From assembly GCA_017165825.1 (NCBI GenBank), contig CM029374.1, positions 4,938,265 to 5,002,264 of the forward strand: a stretch of 64,000 nucleotides of DNA, given 5' to 3'. This stretch comes from Hepsetus odoe. Lineage: Eukaryota; Chordata; Actinopteri; Characiformes; Hepsetidae. Shown here piece after piece: positions 23,801 through 36,600 of this stretch. The notes beneath the pieces were generated by a model. It saw nothing but the letters and a program-made list of their open reading frames with translations. It had not been told where the DNA came from and did no database searches. The stretch's first letter is position 1; each line of letters starts with the position of its first letter. The translations under genes and the position numbers were made by a program.

Positions 23801-26800
23801 CTTCTGCTGTCTGTTCATAAAGAACATTATTTTTTTTTAATTGGCTAGATGGGTGCTGTTACATTGTCTTTCCCACGTTGGTGTTTTATTTGCAGTATGT
23901 TCAGTTAAACTAAGTTTGAATATGATCTTTCAACTGGTCAGACTATATGCATCGTAGGCAGTATTCATCATTAAAATAAGAGTCGTTTTTAAAAAGACTG
24001 ACATTCATATGAACTTCAGTTCAGGGGGGAGATTGGGGTCAAGAAAGTTATGGTTCTTCATGTCATTCTAGAAAGTAAAAAGGAGTAGGAGTACTGGTTA
24101 AAAATTTTTTTTGGCTAAATGGCCATTATTAACAGGGAGAAAACTGATCTGAGGTCAGCCCTCTTGCAAATGAGTGCGCTGTACATGCCAGCTCTGCATA
24201 GTTTGGCGATTTTTCTGCCCTAACACCAAATGACCTTGGTAATAAATTGATCAGTTGAATCTGGAGTAAGGAAGGAGTAATTTTCAAATTATGGACAGAG
24301 TGGAATAGGTGGCATCCAAACTCCAGTTTAGAAAATAAATGGAATAAAGGGCATATTTAAAATGGAAATTGACGTGATCTTTGTCTTTAGGGTCACTGGA
24401 TGAATCTGCTCTCCCAGAAGATCTTGAAAATGACTCAAAGGTCAGAGGTCAGCTTGAGTGTTGCCATCAAAAAGATGAGCGGATCAGGGATCTGGAGCGG
24501 AAGTGCCAGACTCTGGAGTTTTGCATCCAGGAAATGAAGTCCCATCTCAAAGAAGAGAAGGGATCCCATACCAGTATTCAACAAGAGAAGGAGCAACTGG
24601 TTGTTGAACTTGGTGCCCTTCAGAAGATCGTAGAAGAACAGCAGCAGAAACTCCTTGCCATGGAAAGCAAACTAGGTGGCACAGGAACAGACGGTAGCAA
24701 CATGAAGACTGATTGTGGTACAAAGCCAACAAGTTCAGTTAGAGATGACTCCATCAGTTGTCAACTGGAGGAGCAGGATCAGGAAATCGAGAACAAACTT
24801 ATCAGTCCTCTAGAGCAGGAAGTGATTCAGCTGAAACAGAATGCTGGAAAAAAATCTGAGGGACTACAAATCACATGTCAGCAATGCTCCAAGTCACAGC
24901 TGCTGAGTGAGAGCAAAGAAGAGTTGATAGTGGTTCTGGAGCAACAGCTGGCTGAGCACAAAGTTGCTCATGATGATCTCCAGAGAGTGAATTTGGACCT
25001 CCAGGCTGAGGTTGCAAACTTGAATGGCCTCATCACAAAGCTAAAGGAACAGATCGGGAATGACCAGGAGGAAAAAGAGAAGGCGTTGGTCGAGAAAAAG
25101 GACATATTACTAACTAAAGAGGAAACACTTAAAAATAAGGAGTCTGAGCTTTCTCAGAGGGAGGCTGAACATCTAACTAAAGAGGAAGCACTGAGGAACA
25201 AAGAATCTGAGCTTTCTCAGAGAGAGAACGAGCTTTTAACTAAAGAGGTAGCATTGAAAAGCAAAGAGTCTGATCTTAATCAGAGGCAGGTAGAGCTGAT
25301 CAAATCCAACACAGAAGAGACTGAAACCAAGCTCTCCACCAGGGAGCTGGAATTGGCCCAAAAAGAGGCAGCTCTCGCTGAGAAGGAGGCGCAGCTCTCT
25401 GTGCTCCAAAAGAGCCTGAAGCAATCAAAGGAGCGCATGGAGGAGGAAGAGATACAGGCTGTTCAGGAGGCACGCAGGAGGGAGGCAGAGAGGAGACGAG
25501 AGCTGCTCGCTGTAGCCGAAGAGGCCATTGCTCAAAAAGATGCAGAACTCCTGAAGAGACAGGAGGAGATCAACAGGTATGTCCGACTGAGCGCAGGTTT
25601 CTCACGATTGCTTTATTTAAATGCTTTCAGTGAACCTGAACTTTTTTACGGTTGAACATTAGTGCAAACTTTAATGTTTTTATAATTGACTTTCAACAGA
25701 CGTTTTTCCTGAATGTAGCTTTTTTACTGATTTGTACTCTCGTAGCTTAAAGGAGGAGGTGAAGGCCAATTGTGAAGAAGTGAGAAGTCTCTCTGTGGAC
25801 ATGCAGAGAAGCAAAGACGACTCTGCTGATTTGAAAGAGAAGCTTGTGGACTCTAAGAAACAGATCCAGCAGGTGCAGAAGGAGGTGGGTTGATAGGCTC
25901 TGATTTTTGACTCCAACCCCATCCACCAGCAAGGAACTGGTTCTTGAAACAGATCTGTTCAGGATTCTTTGAATCTTGGGGCCTCCAGGCAAACCAGCCT
26001 GCGTTTGCACTAGTTTGGAGTAGAACCGCTGTGATCAAGTGTGTGTCATCAATGGAGAAGGAGCTACACAATAGTAAACAAGGAGGTCACAGACCGTTTT
26101 TTGGTTCCAAGCACGTTTCAATGCTTGAAGCAGAACAGAGATGGTTACTGTTGGTGAATAAGGGCTATATATTCTTGGCAAGGTATAGTGGCTTATAGTT
26201 TGTGTTGTTTTTCTTTATTTAATCATTTCACTCTTCTGTGTCCAGATCTCTTCCATGCGTGATGCAGATAAAGCCCTGAAGCAGAAACTGAGCGATCTGG
26301 AGAAAGCTAAAACCCAGCTGCAGAACGAGCTCTCGAATCGAGACCGCACTATTCAGCAGCTGAAAAGCGTAAGGACTAATCCGAGTGCTTTTAGTCATGG
26401 CCACCAAATGAAACGCATTGGAATAAAACAAAACAAAAAAAACACAAATATTAGCTGATTTTCATTGCTTGTATCTCTTGATTCTCGTTAACAGCGTTCG
26501 TCCGATTCCAAGAAAGAAGAGCATGTCCAACTGTATGAGAAGACTCTTAAAGGTACAGTACACGGTTACTTTGTCATTAGCAACACGTGAAATGAGTGGA
26601 CGTATCTTTATGGACCACAGTCCAACATACAGCAACACAGGACACAGTTCAGCAACGTGTATGAATATGAATAAGTGCAAATCAGCAGCAGTAAATGAGT
26701 GTTTTTTCTTTTTACTGTCAAAAAAGTATTGCTCAAAGTAGTAAAGTGAGGTAGTGCACTGGAATGAAAGGAATCATTTTTGGTAAAAAGATCATGCGTT

Positions 26801-29800
26801 TAGAGGTTCTGAAGGTTTGAAGAGCTGGAGCAGATGCTTCAGAATCTTTTTCTGGGCAGAGAGAAATGTCCATGCAATGGGTGAGAATAGTCTGGTGTTG
26901 CTGCCCCGTTGTGGCAGTTTCTTTGATTAGGAGCTAGGCCCCAGGATCTGGGTCATGGGTTTGCATCCCAGACCAGTAGGTTGGCCTGAGGTACTTTTGA
27001 GCAAGGTACCGTGCCCAACACTGCTCCCCGGGCACCCTGCTGCAACGTGTGTATGGGTGCAAGAAGTGGTTTCATTTTGTTGCGTCTCCCGGAGGCTGAA
27101 AAACTAGACAAAAACTATCTACTATCTAGAGACATCAGTCAAGCCTTGGGATTACTCAGATCAACTCTGTCATTGAGAAGGAAAACTGCTCTAGTGAGCT
27201 CTGTAATTGAAAAAGACCTGGTTGGCCTTGGAAGACCTCCACTGCTGATGACAGAAGAATCCACCAGTTCAACCTGTCAGAAACCATCCTCAGGAGGCAG
27301 ATGTGTCTTTGTCAGAGACTACTTTCCATAGAAGACTTCATGACCAGAAATACAGAGGCTACACTACAACCACCAGTTAGCCTGCAAAAAATAGAGTTTG
27401 AGAAAAAGTGCTTAAATGAATTCTGGAAAAAACCATCATGGACAGATGAGACCAAATTCAACCTTTCAGAGTGATGGGAAGAGGAAAGTGTGGACACAAA
27501 AAGGAACTGTCTCAGAGTATACAAGCTCAGCATAAACATGGTGGTTGGAGTGTTACAACTTATGCATGGCATGTGTGGCTGCCACAGGTACTGACAAACT
27601 TATCTTCACTGATGATGTCATTACTGACAGCGGTTCCACCATCATGCTGAAGAAGCAAATTAAAGGGAAGAACCTCTGGAACAAGCAGGAGTTGAAGGTG
27701 GCTGCAGTAGAGGTTTGCTAGAACCAAACCAGCACCAGAGAAGATGCTCAGCAGCTAATGACGTCTGTTAATCCCAGGCTTAAAGCAGTCATTGCATGTG
27801 AGGGACATGCACTTCTTCATTTACCTACTGTTACTTTATCACAAACATTATGCATTTATTTTTATACATGCATTTTTTTTTCTGAATTCCCTCAGTCCTT
27901 TTGTTTTATTATACCACTTTTCTTTAACAAATTTTACAAAGTTCTTATTTATACTTACTCCACAGCTAAAAAGTCTTCAGGATTTGGAGACTCACACTTC
28001 CCACAGCAATCAAGAATATTTACTGCAAGCGAAAGCCTCATTTCAATACCGTTTGGCATGTCTTCTCCGCAATTATCCCACATAAATCACAAAAGACCCT
28101 CTAACTGCTCTCGCAATCTACTGCTCTGTTCATGCAAATTAGTCCTCATTATTTCGAATCTTCATCAGGGCTTGAATATGTTAATCGCCTGATCGTTTCC
28201 CTGTTTGTTTGTGTGTAGATCTGAAAGAACGGGAGCGTGTTATAGAGGACATGCGTTTGGCATTGACAGAACAGGAGGAGACGCAAACTCAGCTGGACCT
28301 AGAACTGGACAACAGAGAGGCTCAGATCCATGAACTCACTCAGGGTAATACAGCCACATTCTGCTTTTAACTTAATAACGCCGGGACTGTGTGTCATGGA
28401 AAAATAGCAATATTGCAAAAAACCTCCAAACTTTAATAGGAGCTCAAAGAAATCATTAGCTATTCATTGATTGGCTTTTGGGCACATTTACAAATGGTTG
28501 CTTCCTGTGATCAGTTTTGTAAAGGCAATAATAGCAGTAAAGGTATATTGTATGGATGCAACAGACGATCTTAATGATACTCAATAAATAACGGCTGAGG
28601 CTGATACTGAAGTTAGCGATATTTGTTGTATTATGCAAAAAAAAACATGTTTTTACTTTATATAGTAATTTTGTGTTTTAGTTCTAAGTGTAACGGATTT
28701 ATTTGAAACGTTTTTCATTTATATTACAGTCAAACAACAGGACAAAACACATTTTCACTCAAAGTAAAAAGTTGCTTCTTTGGCAGAAAAACGCATCTTG
28801 GTGATATTTTTCTTGTTTAATATCCAATTTCAGTGCCGAACAAACAGTAAAAATGTGATTTTCCATCTAATAGCAAATAATATATCGGCCTAGTGGTTAG
28901 GGACTAGGCCCCAGGATCGGAAAGTCATGGGTTCGAATCTCAGAATAATTGGTTGCCCTGAGGTACCCTTGAGCAAGGTACCGTCCCCACTGCTGCTCTG
29001 CAGTTGCTTTAAATAGCTGCCCCCCGCTACACGGGCGCTGCACGTTTCATGCAGAGGTTGAATTTTGTTGTTTCACAATGACAAAATAGTCACTTTCACT
29101 ATGTGGACAGAAGTATTGGGACATCAGGCCAGTACACCCAGGAATCTTTGATGATACCTCATTCTAAGTTTATAGGCATCAGTTTGGAGTTGGTTCTCGT
29201 TTTTGTAGCTTCCTCTTTTCTGGGAGTTTGAAGCATGTCTGTGGGGAGATTCATCCTGAAGAGCATTTGTGAGGTCAGGCACCGATCTTGGAAAAGAGGG
29301 CCTGGCTCACAATCTCCAGTTCACCCCAAAGGTGTTCAATGAGGTTAAAGTCAGGGCCAGTCAGTTTCTTCCACGTCAGAGACTCATCCGACCATGTTTT
29401 TATGGACCTTGCTTTGTGCACTGGGTTGTAAACCCTTTCAGTTCAGTGAGATGTGTCCTAATACTTTAGTCCATATAGTGTACCTCGTTACTAAAGTACC
29501 TGAAAACCATTAACCAATTAGAGTGGATTCCCGTTTGTAATCAGTTGCAGTTCTTGCCGTCCTTCCTGTGGTTCAGATCTGTGCTATAGACTGATGGTGT
29601 CTGGTTCCAATGATCTCAGAGGTGCAGCTGGCCACATCCCTAGATGGGGGATTTGGAGTTGTTGGAGTTTCTTCTTAATGGATTGCTGTATTGATTACAG
29701 AGGCATAAACCTGAGGACATAATCAAGTGCTCAATTTTTAGTAAATGCACTTTAAGCCACTCAACAAGGGTGCTGATTTTAAATATAGAACAGCCTCAAA

Positions 29801-32800
29801 GAATGTATCGGCTTCTCTTTCCCAGAATGCTTGCACAGAACTGAAGTGCTGGGAGAGAACTGCAAATACGGGGGGGGATAAAAACTTAAGAAGCAATTAA
29901 GTTGAGTGAAATCTAATTTAAAAAACCAACCCTGAGCATGTCAGTTAATAACTTCTAATCTTTCCCCTTGAGTTCAGAGCTTTTAAAAAGACGCTGTACT
30001 TTTCTGTTATGCTGATGTGTGTGCGCGTGTGTGCATTTGTTTAGAGCTGGAAAACCTAAAAGAGATGATTTTGAAACAGAGGAAGACAGACTCTCCACCT
30101 CACCACGATGCAGCTCTTACTCATGAGCTCACTCAGGCCAAAGAGGAGGCTGCCCGGGCAAAGGAAACCACAAATGTGAGATACTACATCAAATTTTCAT
30201 TATTTTACCCTCATCATCTTTGTTATGGTTCTTTATGCCCAGTTGTGTTATGCATTTTCACAGCTGGCCAATGGAAAGCATCAGGCAGAGCGTAAAAAAT
30301 GGTTGGAGGAGAAACTGGTTCTGATTGCTCAGGCGAAAGAGGCGGAAGAGAGGAGGAACCAGGACATGAGGAGATACGCTGACGACAGAGAACGCCACGC
30401 TCGCCAACAGGCTGAGATGGTATCGAGTACCTCTCTCCCAGTTTCTTGTGGCAATCTTGGGAATTAGTTTCTACATCGTCTTGGAGCGAAATAAATTTAC
30501 AAACTAGAATTATGAAGAACAATCTTGAATGGGCTTGTATGCTTTGCTCCTTAAATATTATGCTTGTGTGTTTTTTAGTTCGCCATTGTTTCATTTTAAA
30601 ACGATCAAACGCTAATGCTCGTCTGCCTTTCTGTGCGAAATGAGGAATCGCTGTCTGCGCGTCTTGCTGAACGAGAAGCAGAGATGGAGCAATGGAGGAA
30701 AGAGAGAGACTGCCTTGTTTCTGCTTTGGAGGTCAAGCTGAAGCAGCTCATATCGTCAATTGCAGAGAAAGACAAGACGATCCAGCGGCTGCAGTGTAGC
30801 CACAGCTCTCAGTCAGCAGAGGTCAGTGCCGTACAGCATAATTACACTTTAGCCAGTAGCTCACACTGCAACTGATCGTTTTCACTGCTCCAGCACATCC
30901 GACTGGGTTTATACCGAGCTAAAATATTAGGTGATGAACTGGATCAGGGAAAATGGCTATTAAAGCTGAAAGAGAAGAAAAAGCCACATGAATCAAATAT
31001 GTGGCACTTTATTTGTAAGCAATGGCACAATGCAAAATTGACAATGAGAAAGAGGCACAATAAGTGCCTCATGCTTAAAATAATAAAGAGCAAAAATGTA
31101 AGGATCATAGCAGCTGCAGAGCAGCTTCTATGCTAACTTTTTGCGACTGCTCTGGTCCCAGCATTGGTGAAAACATGATTGTGATTTTGTTCCAATTAAC
31201 AGGTCAGTGATTGGACTGTTAAATGTTGCAAAGCTTTTCATTATATTATTAAATATGGATCTTTTAAATTGTTCGACCAGTGATGTCCTAGTGTTTAGGG
31301 ACTAGGCCCCAGGTTCAGAAGGTCGTGGGGTCAAATCCTGGACCAGTAGGTTGTGCTGAGGTACCAATGAGCAAGGTGCCCTCCCCATCACTGCTCCCTG
31401 GTCACTTTCAATAGCTGCCCCCTGCTGCGCGGTGTGCATGGGTTAAATACAGAAGCTACATTTCGTTGTGGTTCACAACAACAAGTTCTCACGTTCACTT
31501 CATACTGAGATCATTTTAGGACGATAAATTGTGCAGCCTTTGTTTTGATCTTTATTGTGTATAAAAGCTATGTTGGAGAAGATAGCAAAGGGAAAGAACT
31601 CCAAGCTGAAACAATACCTCAAACTCCAGAACATGATTGTGCTGCTGTAGATCTCGTCCGTTAAATTCTCAGCAGCTGTAAAGAAGATAAGAGCATCATT
31701 GCCTTTCCTACTCGACATATCCATTGCTTCTGCCTCTGCATCGCTTTCTGGCATCCTCTGTGTTAAGGGGACAGTCTTGTTGTGGAAGTTCCAGTAAATC
31801 GAATATGAAAGACACTGAGTAACCCTGGGATCCTGTGATGCTTTTAGGAGCCTCCATACCTCCCCGTCTTACACATGCTGTTCAGATTTTTGCAGCAGAA
31901 GGCTTTGGACTTCATCGGCGATGTTAAGTGCTCACTTCCAGGTGCTGCCAGAAATATACCGCATGCTCGTCCAGGTGTCTCCGATTCCATAAACGTTTCC
32001 ATTCGGTGTGCTGACCCTGTCTGGCGATGTTTTGTTTTTTTTTGCTCAGTATTGAGATGCAGGCGGCACATTTTGCTTCTCCAGATGAACTCACTCGTAA
32101 CATTGTTGAATTAGTGGATTTTGAGAATATGGCAAACGTCTTTGCTGTAACACATCGCTTCTTTTTCAGTCCTTGCATCATCATCTAGATTTCACAGGCA
32201 AAGGTTGTGATCTGAAACACTTTAGAATTTGAAAGGCAGAGCTTGGATTTAGCAACGAAGGCCTCATGTTCTACATCCTTTGGAAGATTGCTTCCCAATT
32301 TTGCGCTTGACCTCCATTTCTACGTCTCTAATGGCAAAGAGCGCCGTCCAGATAGGTGAATTTGTCCACTTCTTGTCACCTTGATGTTTCAAGAACTTGA
32401 TCTTTTTAGCACTGGAGGCCTCTTGCTGCTTCCTGGTCCAGAACTTCAATTGCCACGTGGAGCTGGGGTATATCATCTGGCACCTGGAGAAAAATACCCC
32501 CATCGTCCAGCTTTTAGATTTAGTTGCTGTTAACACTGCCATGTGTAACATTAAGCATGTAGATTAAGGAGTTCTCACTTCAACCAGTGAGCTACATTTC
32601 CTAAAGCAGCATCGGATGAAGTTCATGGACACCTTAGAGCAGGTGAAGGATTACAGCGGAGGTTATGAACCTCTGAAAAGGAACTTGATATCGAGTCTTC
32701 GCTGTGAATAGAGAACACTTTTGGATATCAAGGTTATATTGATGCTATTCTCTTGCTGACTCTTGTTTCAGGGGGCTGATGGGGGCAGAGTTGAAGAGCT

Positions 32801-33554
32801 GCGCGCTCTGCTAAATGAGAAAGACGCTGAGATCCACAGACTGCAAGAAGAGCTCAGGAAGCTGGCGCACACACAGAGCAGCAGAGAGACCGAAACCCGC
32901 ATGCGCAGAGACTCTTCCACACAGGCAAGCCACAAACACACCATCAGACAAAGACACACTACCAGTGCATCCGTGACTAATGTTGGGAGCATCATTCGTG
33001 CTGATAGGATGGCATGGAATTACAGTCACATTAGTTAAAATGAGGCCGTACGATAACACTGTTTATCTGAAGATCTCAAACTAAATCAAAGCTCAGGCAT
33101 AAGATTTAATGAGGCTTCTTTTATATGCTTGTATAATTTCTCATAGAAGTTTGTTAGAACTGGTTGAACATCTCAGAACAAGTACAGCTGATCTTCTAAA
33201 GGAGCTTTACAGATTTATGGTGCTTATGAGGGCAGTTAGTCTTCATATGTTGCAACAAAGAGTCAGCTAGAAATTACATAAACACAAACACGTGCGCGCG
33301 CACACACACAGCGGGCACACGGGGCAGCGGTTGGCCCCAGGATCAGAAGGTTCAGATCAGTAGGTTGCCCTGAGGTACCCTTGAGCAAGGTACCATAACC
33401 GTTACCGCTCCCCACGTGCTTTCAATAGCTGCCCCCTGCTGCACATGTGTGTGTTTGTGGGTAAAATGCAGAGGTTGAATTTCATTGTGTCTCACTGTGT
33501 GCTGTGCTTCATTTCACAATGACAAGAATAGTCACTTTCACTTTCACACACACG

Positions 33555-33650
<96 letters not shown>

Positions 33651-36600
33651 ATTATATAAAACACACACACACACTGAGTCACAGAATTTTAAGTGAAAGC
33701 ATACCTATAATCAATTGATATCTTTTTGGTTTTCACTGAAATTTCACTTTATTATAACTTTTTAACAATATTTGCACATTTTAGCAATTCATTTACCGGG
33801 TTTAAACCCAGCAAATATAATATTTACATACTTTAAAATGGAAATATTAGCAACATACAGTCTATTTTAATATTTTATATGTTTGAATAGAGAAAAGGAA
33901 ACTATCAGCGCCACAAAAATATAAATAGAATGTATATCACCATTTCTGATTTTGCACTAAATCCAATTAAACAAGGCTCGTCATGTTCTCTTTGTAAATA
34001 AACGTGCCATTGATCAGTGTTTTTGTTTGTTTGTTTGTTTGTTGTTTTTTGTTTTTTAATGAATGTTGCGAAAAGAATATTGTGAAAATGATCAGTCAAC
34101 AATAATGTCCTCATATTACTCAGCCCAGATTGAAATGTGAATGAATAAAGCAGTTCTTTCATCTGAAACTGGGATGTTAGACTGTTACAGTGGAAGACCT
34201 GGAAATGGGCAGACCTTGGGACAGCAGCACTCTTAAACTCAAAAGCAAAACCAGAGGATCCGTCACCAGCCAGGTAAAGCTGTGAGAAAAAGTTATTATT
34301 TTTTATTTTTTTGTATTTTAATTCAGTTTTATTGTTCAGCCTACTCAGTGTTTTAAAAGTTTTCATAGTTAATGTGACTATAGTTTAGTCGTTCTCGCTC
34401 GCAGCAGTAATTAGGGAGGTATTGGATGATCTCCTTTAAAAATGGGTAACAGTGAGCAATTTTTTAGGAGAAAATTTAAGGGGGTGGCGGTGGTCTAGTG
34501 GTAGGGTACTTGCCTCTGGATCAAGAGGTCCCCGGTTCGAATCCCACCTCTAGCACTACCACCATTGGGTCCTTGAGCAAGACCCTTAACCCTGAGTTGC
34601 TCCAGGGGACTGTCCCTGTAATCAGGACCTGTAAGTCGCTCTGGATAAGAGTGTCTGCTAAATGCCGTAAATGTAATGTAAATGTAAAATGCATTTTGCC
34701 CTGATAGAAACCAAATCCCTTCGTATCCCTTGTATGCCCTTCCCTTCATGAGCATACGTGAATATTAGCGTCACCGCGTGATGTTCATGATAAACTGGGG
34801 CTGAAAAAATTAACTGCCTGAAGGTTTACAGGCATGGAAAATGTTGTAGCTTTACTTTGATTTGCTCAGGAAGCATCTTTGAAAGTTGCGAGGAAGGCAA
34901 TGACCGAGCTTTTGATATTTCCCAGGGTTCCTGTGGCAGCTGTCCATCCGTGCTCGAATCGTCTGAGGTTTCCACAGACGCGGGCCGTCGCTCTCGGTTC
35001 CCAAAGCCAGAGGTGGAGATCGCTTTCAGCTCTCTGCAGCCGGACCGCTTTGCCCTCAAACGACACGGGGATGAGTCGGCGGTCACCGTCAAAATCCCCC
35101 GAGCGGCACGCAAGAGAAAGAGTGGAGAAATGGAGAAGGTATGCAGTCATGAATATGAATGTAATTGTTATCAACAATGTGATAAAGTGACATTAGTCTA
35201 AACAATGGTGCAAAGAGAAGTTTCATCTTACGATAGTAAAGAATAGACAAGTTTAACTTCCAACAGCTTTAATAAAGCAACTGTTTATGCTTCTAAACAA
35301 AACTGGGGCGGCACTGGGTAGCACTGTCGCCTCACAGCGAGAAGGTCCTGGGTTCGGTTCCCAGGATGGACTGTTTCGGGTCCTTTCATGTTCTCCCCTT
35401 GTCTGTGTGGATTTCCTCCGACCGTCCAAAGACATACACGTCAGGTGGATTGGAGATGCTAAATTGGCCGTAGGTGTGTGTGTGTTTGCTCCGTGATGGA
35501 CTGGAGACTGGGTGTGTCCCCGCCTTTCACCCTGTGAGAGCTGCGATAGGCTCCAGCACCCCCAGCAAACCTAATAAGGAAAAGCAGCTATGAAAGTGAG
35601 TGAGTGAGCGAGTGAGTAAACAAAACTGACAGGTTTGGATTGGCGTTCTCTCGTTTTGTAGCTTTGCAAGGAACCAGAGAAGGTTAAATAGTCAGTAAAT
35701 TAGGAAGCAATATTTATGATATCTGACATCCCTGGGTAAAGTTTAAAGTAGAGATTAAAATCGACCTGTTTACATTAGGCTATTTTAAGATTGAAGGACT
35801 TTAAGGTTGTAAAAGTATCATGTCAGGCATACTCAGGATTTGGATCTGATTCATTCCTTTTTCTTTCTGGAGATCTCATTCAGAATTTTCTTGATCATTG
35901 TGCTGATGCTGATACCCGTTTATACTGATGCGCCTTCTTAGTTTGTGGAAGAGTTCTCCTCTCAAAGCAGCTTCTCACGGTGCTGTTTTGCCGGCTCCGC
36001 CTCTAAGCTCAGTGCAGAACGGCCTCTGACCCAGAGTCAGTGGCCCTTTAATTGTCTTAATTAGTCATTAGCCGAGCTTAAATTGGCCTCATTCAAACCT
36101 GTAACTGAAATTAATTATGAATCCGCAGCGTTATGACAGTGTTGTTAGGAAGACTGGTTTGTGATTGCGTTTTGCACACAGACATACAGCACTGGATTCA
36201 GTTAAAAGATCAGACTTTACATTTCTCACACGGGGCATGGCACCCAGGCTTGCAAATCTAAAATTGAAGCTGCAGAAGTTACAGAGTGTTGCAATTGTTC
36301 GTACAAGAAGACTTATGAAGAAAGAGAAACCAAAACCTAATGAAGAAAGACTTCATGTTTGGTGATGCAAAAATGGTGTGACAGAAAGCATTCGGCAGCC
36401 ACACCAGAATGAAAGATGCTGGATCATGTGCAGTGCTGTGAAAAAAGTGTTTGCCCTCATTCTGTTGTCCTCTGTTTGTGTTTATTCATCATGCTAAATT
36501 GTTTCAGCTCTCCCAAAACTGTAGTAAAATATAAAAGATAAATAAACCTAAATAAACAGTTTGCAAATGATTTATGACTGAAGGACCAAAAAATCCAACA

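Larger units (their letters stand above)
19274..30821 (+). other. kif20b: kif20b stalk (coiled-coil) exons
   Basis: Coding exons: 19274-19540, 19639-19778, 19900-20020, 20195-20402, 20913-20962, 22174-22293, 23265-23400, 24391-25576 (1,186 nt, the largest), 25746-25884, 26246-26368, 26495-26552, 28219-28344, 30045-30175, 30264-30419, 30645-30821. They are rich in Glu, Lys, Gln and Leu heptads. Segments such as RKKWLEEKLVLIAQAKEAEE and MEQWRKERDCLVSALEVKLK match human KIF20B closely. The introns hold many SINE and Tc1 remains. Confidence 0.92.

Noticed and set aside
33485..33718. Open frames in the TA microsatellite
   Set aside because: Low-complexity artefact on both strands; the same applies to 47400-47876.
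34870..34925. Earlier start for the kif20b exon at 34926
   Set aside because: An acceptor-like CAG at 34867-34869 would extend the exon but shifts the phase relative to the preceding exon; 34926 keeps phase 0 and aligns with the human protein.
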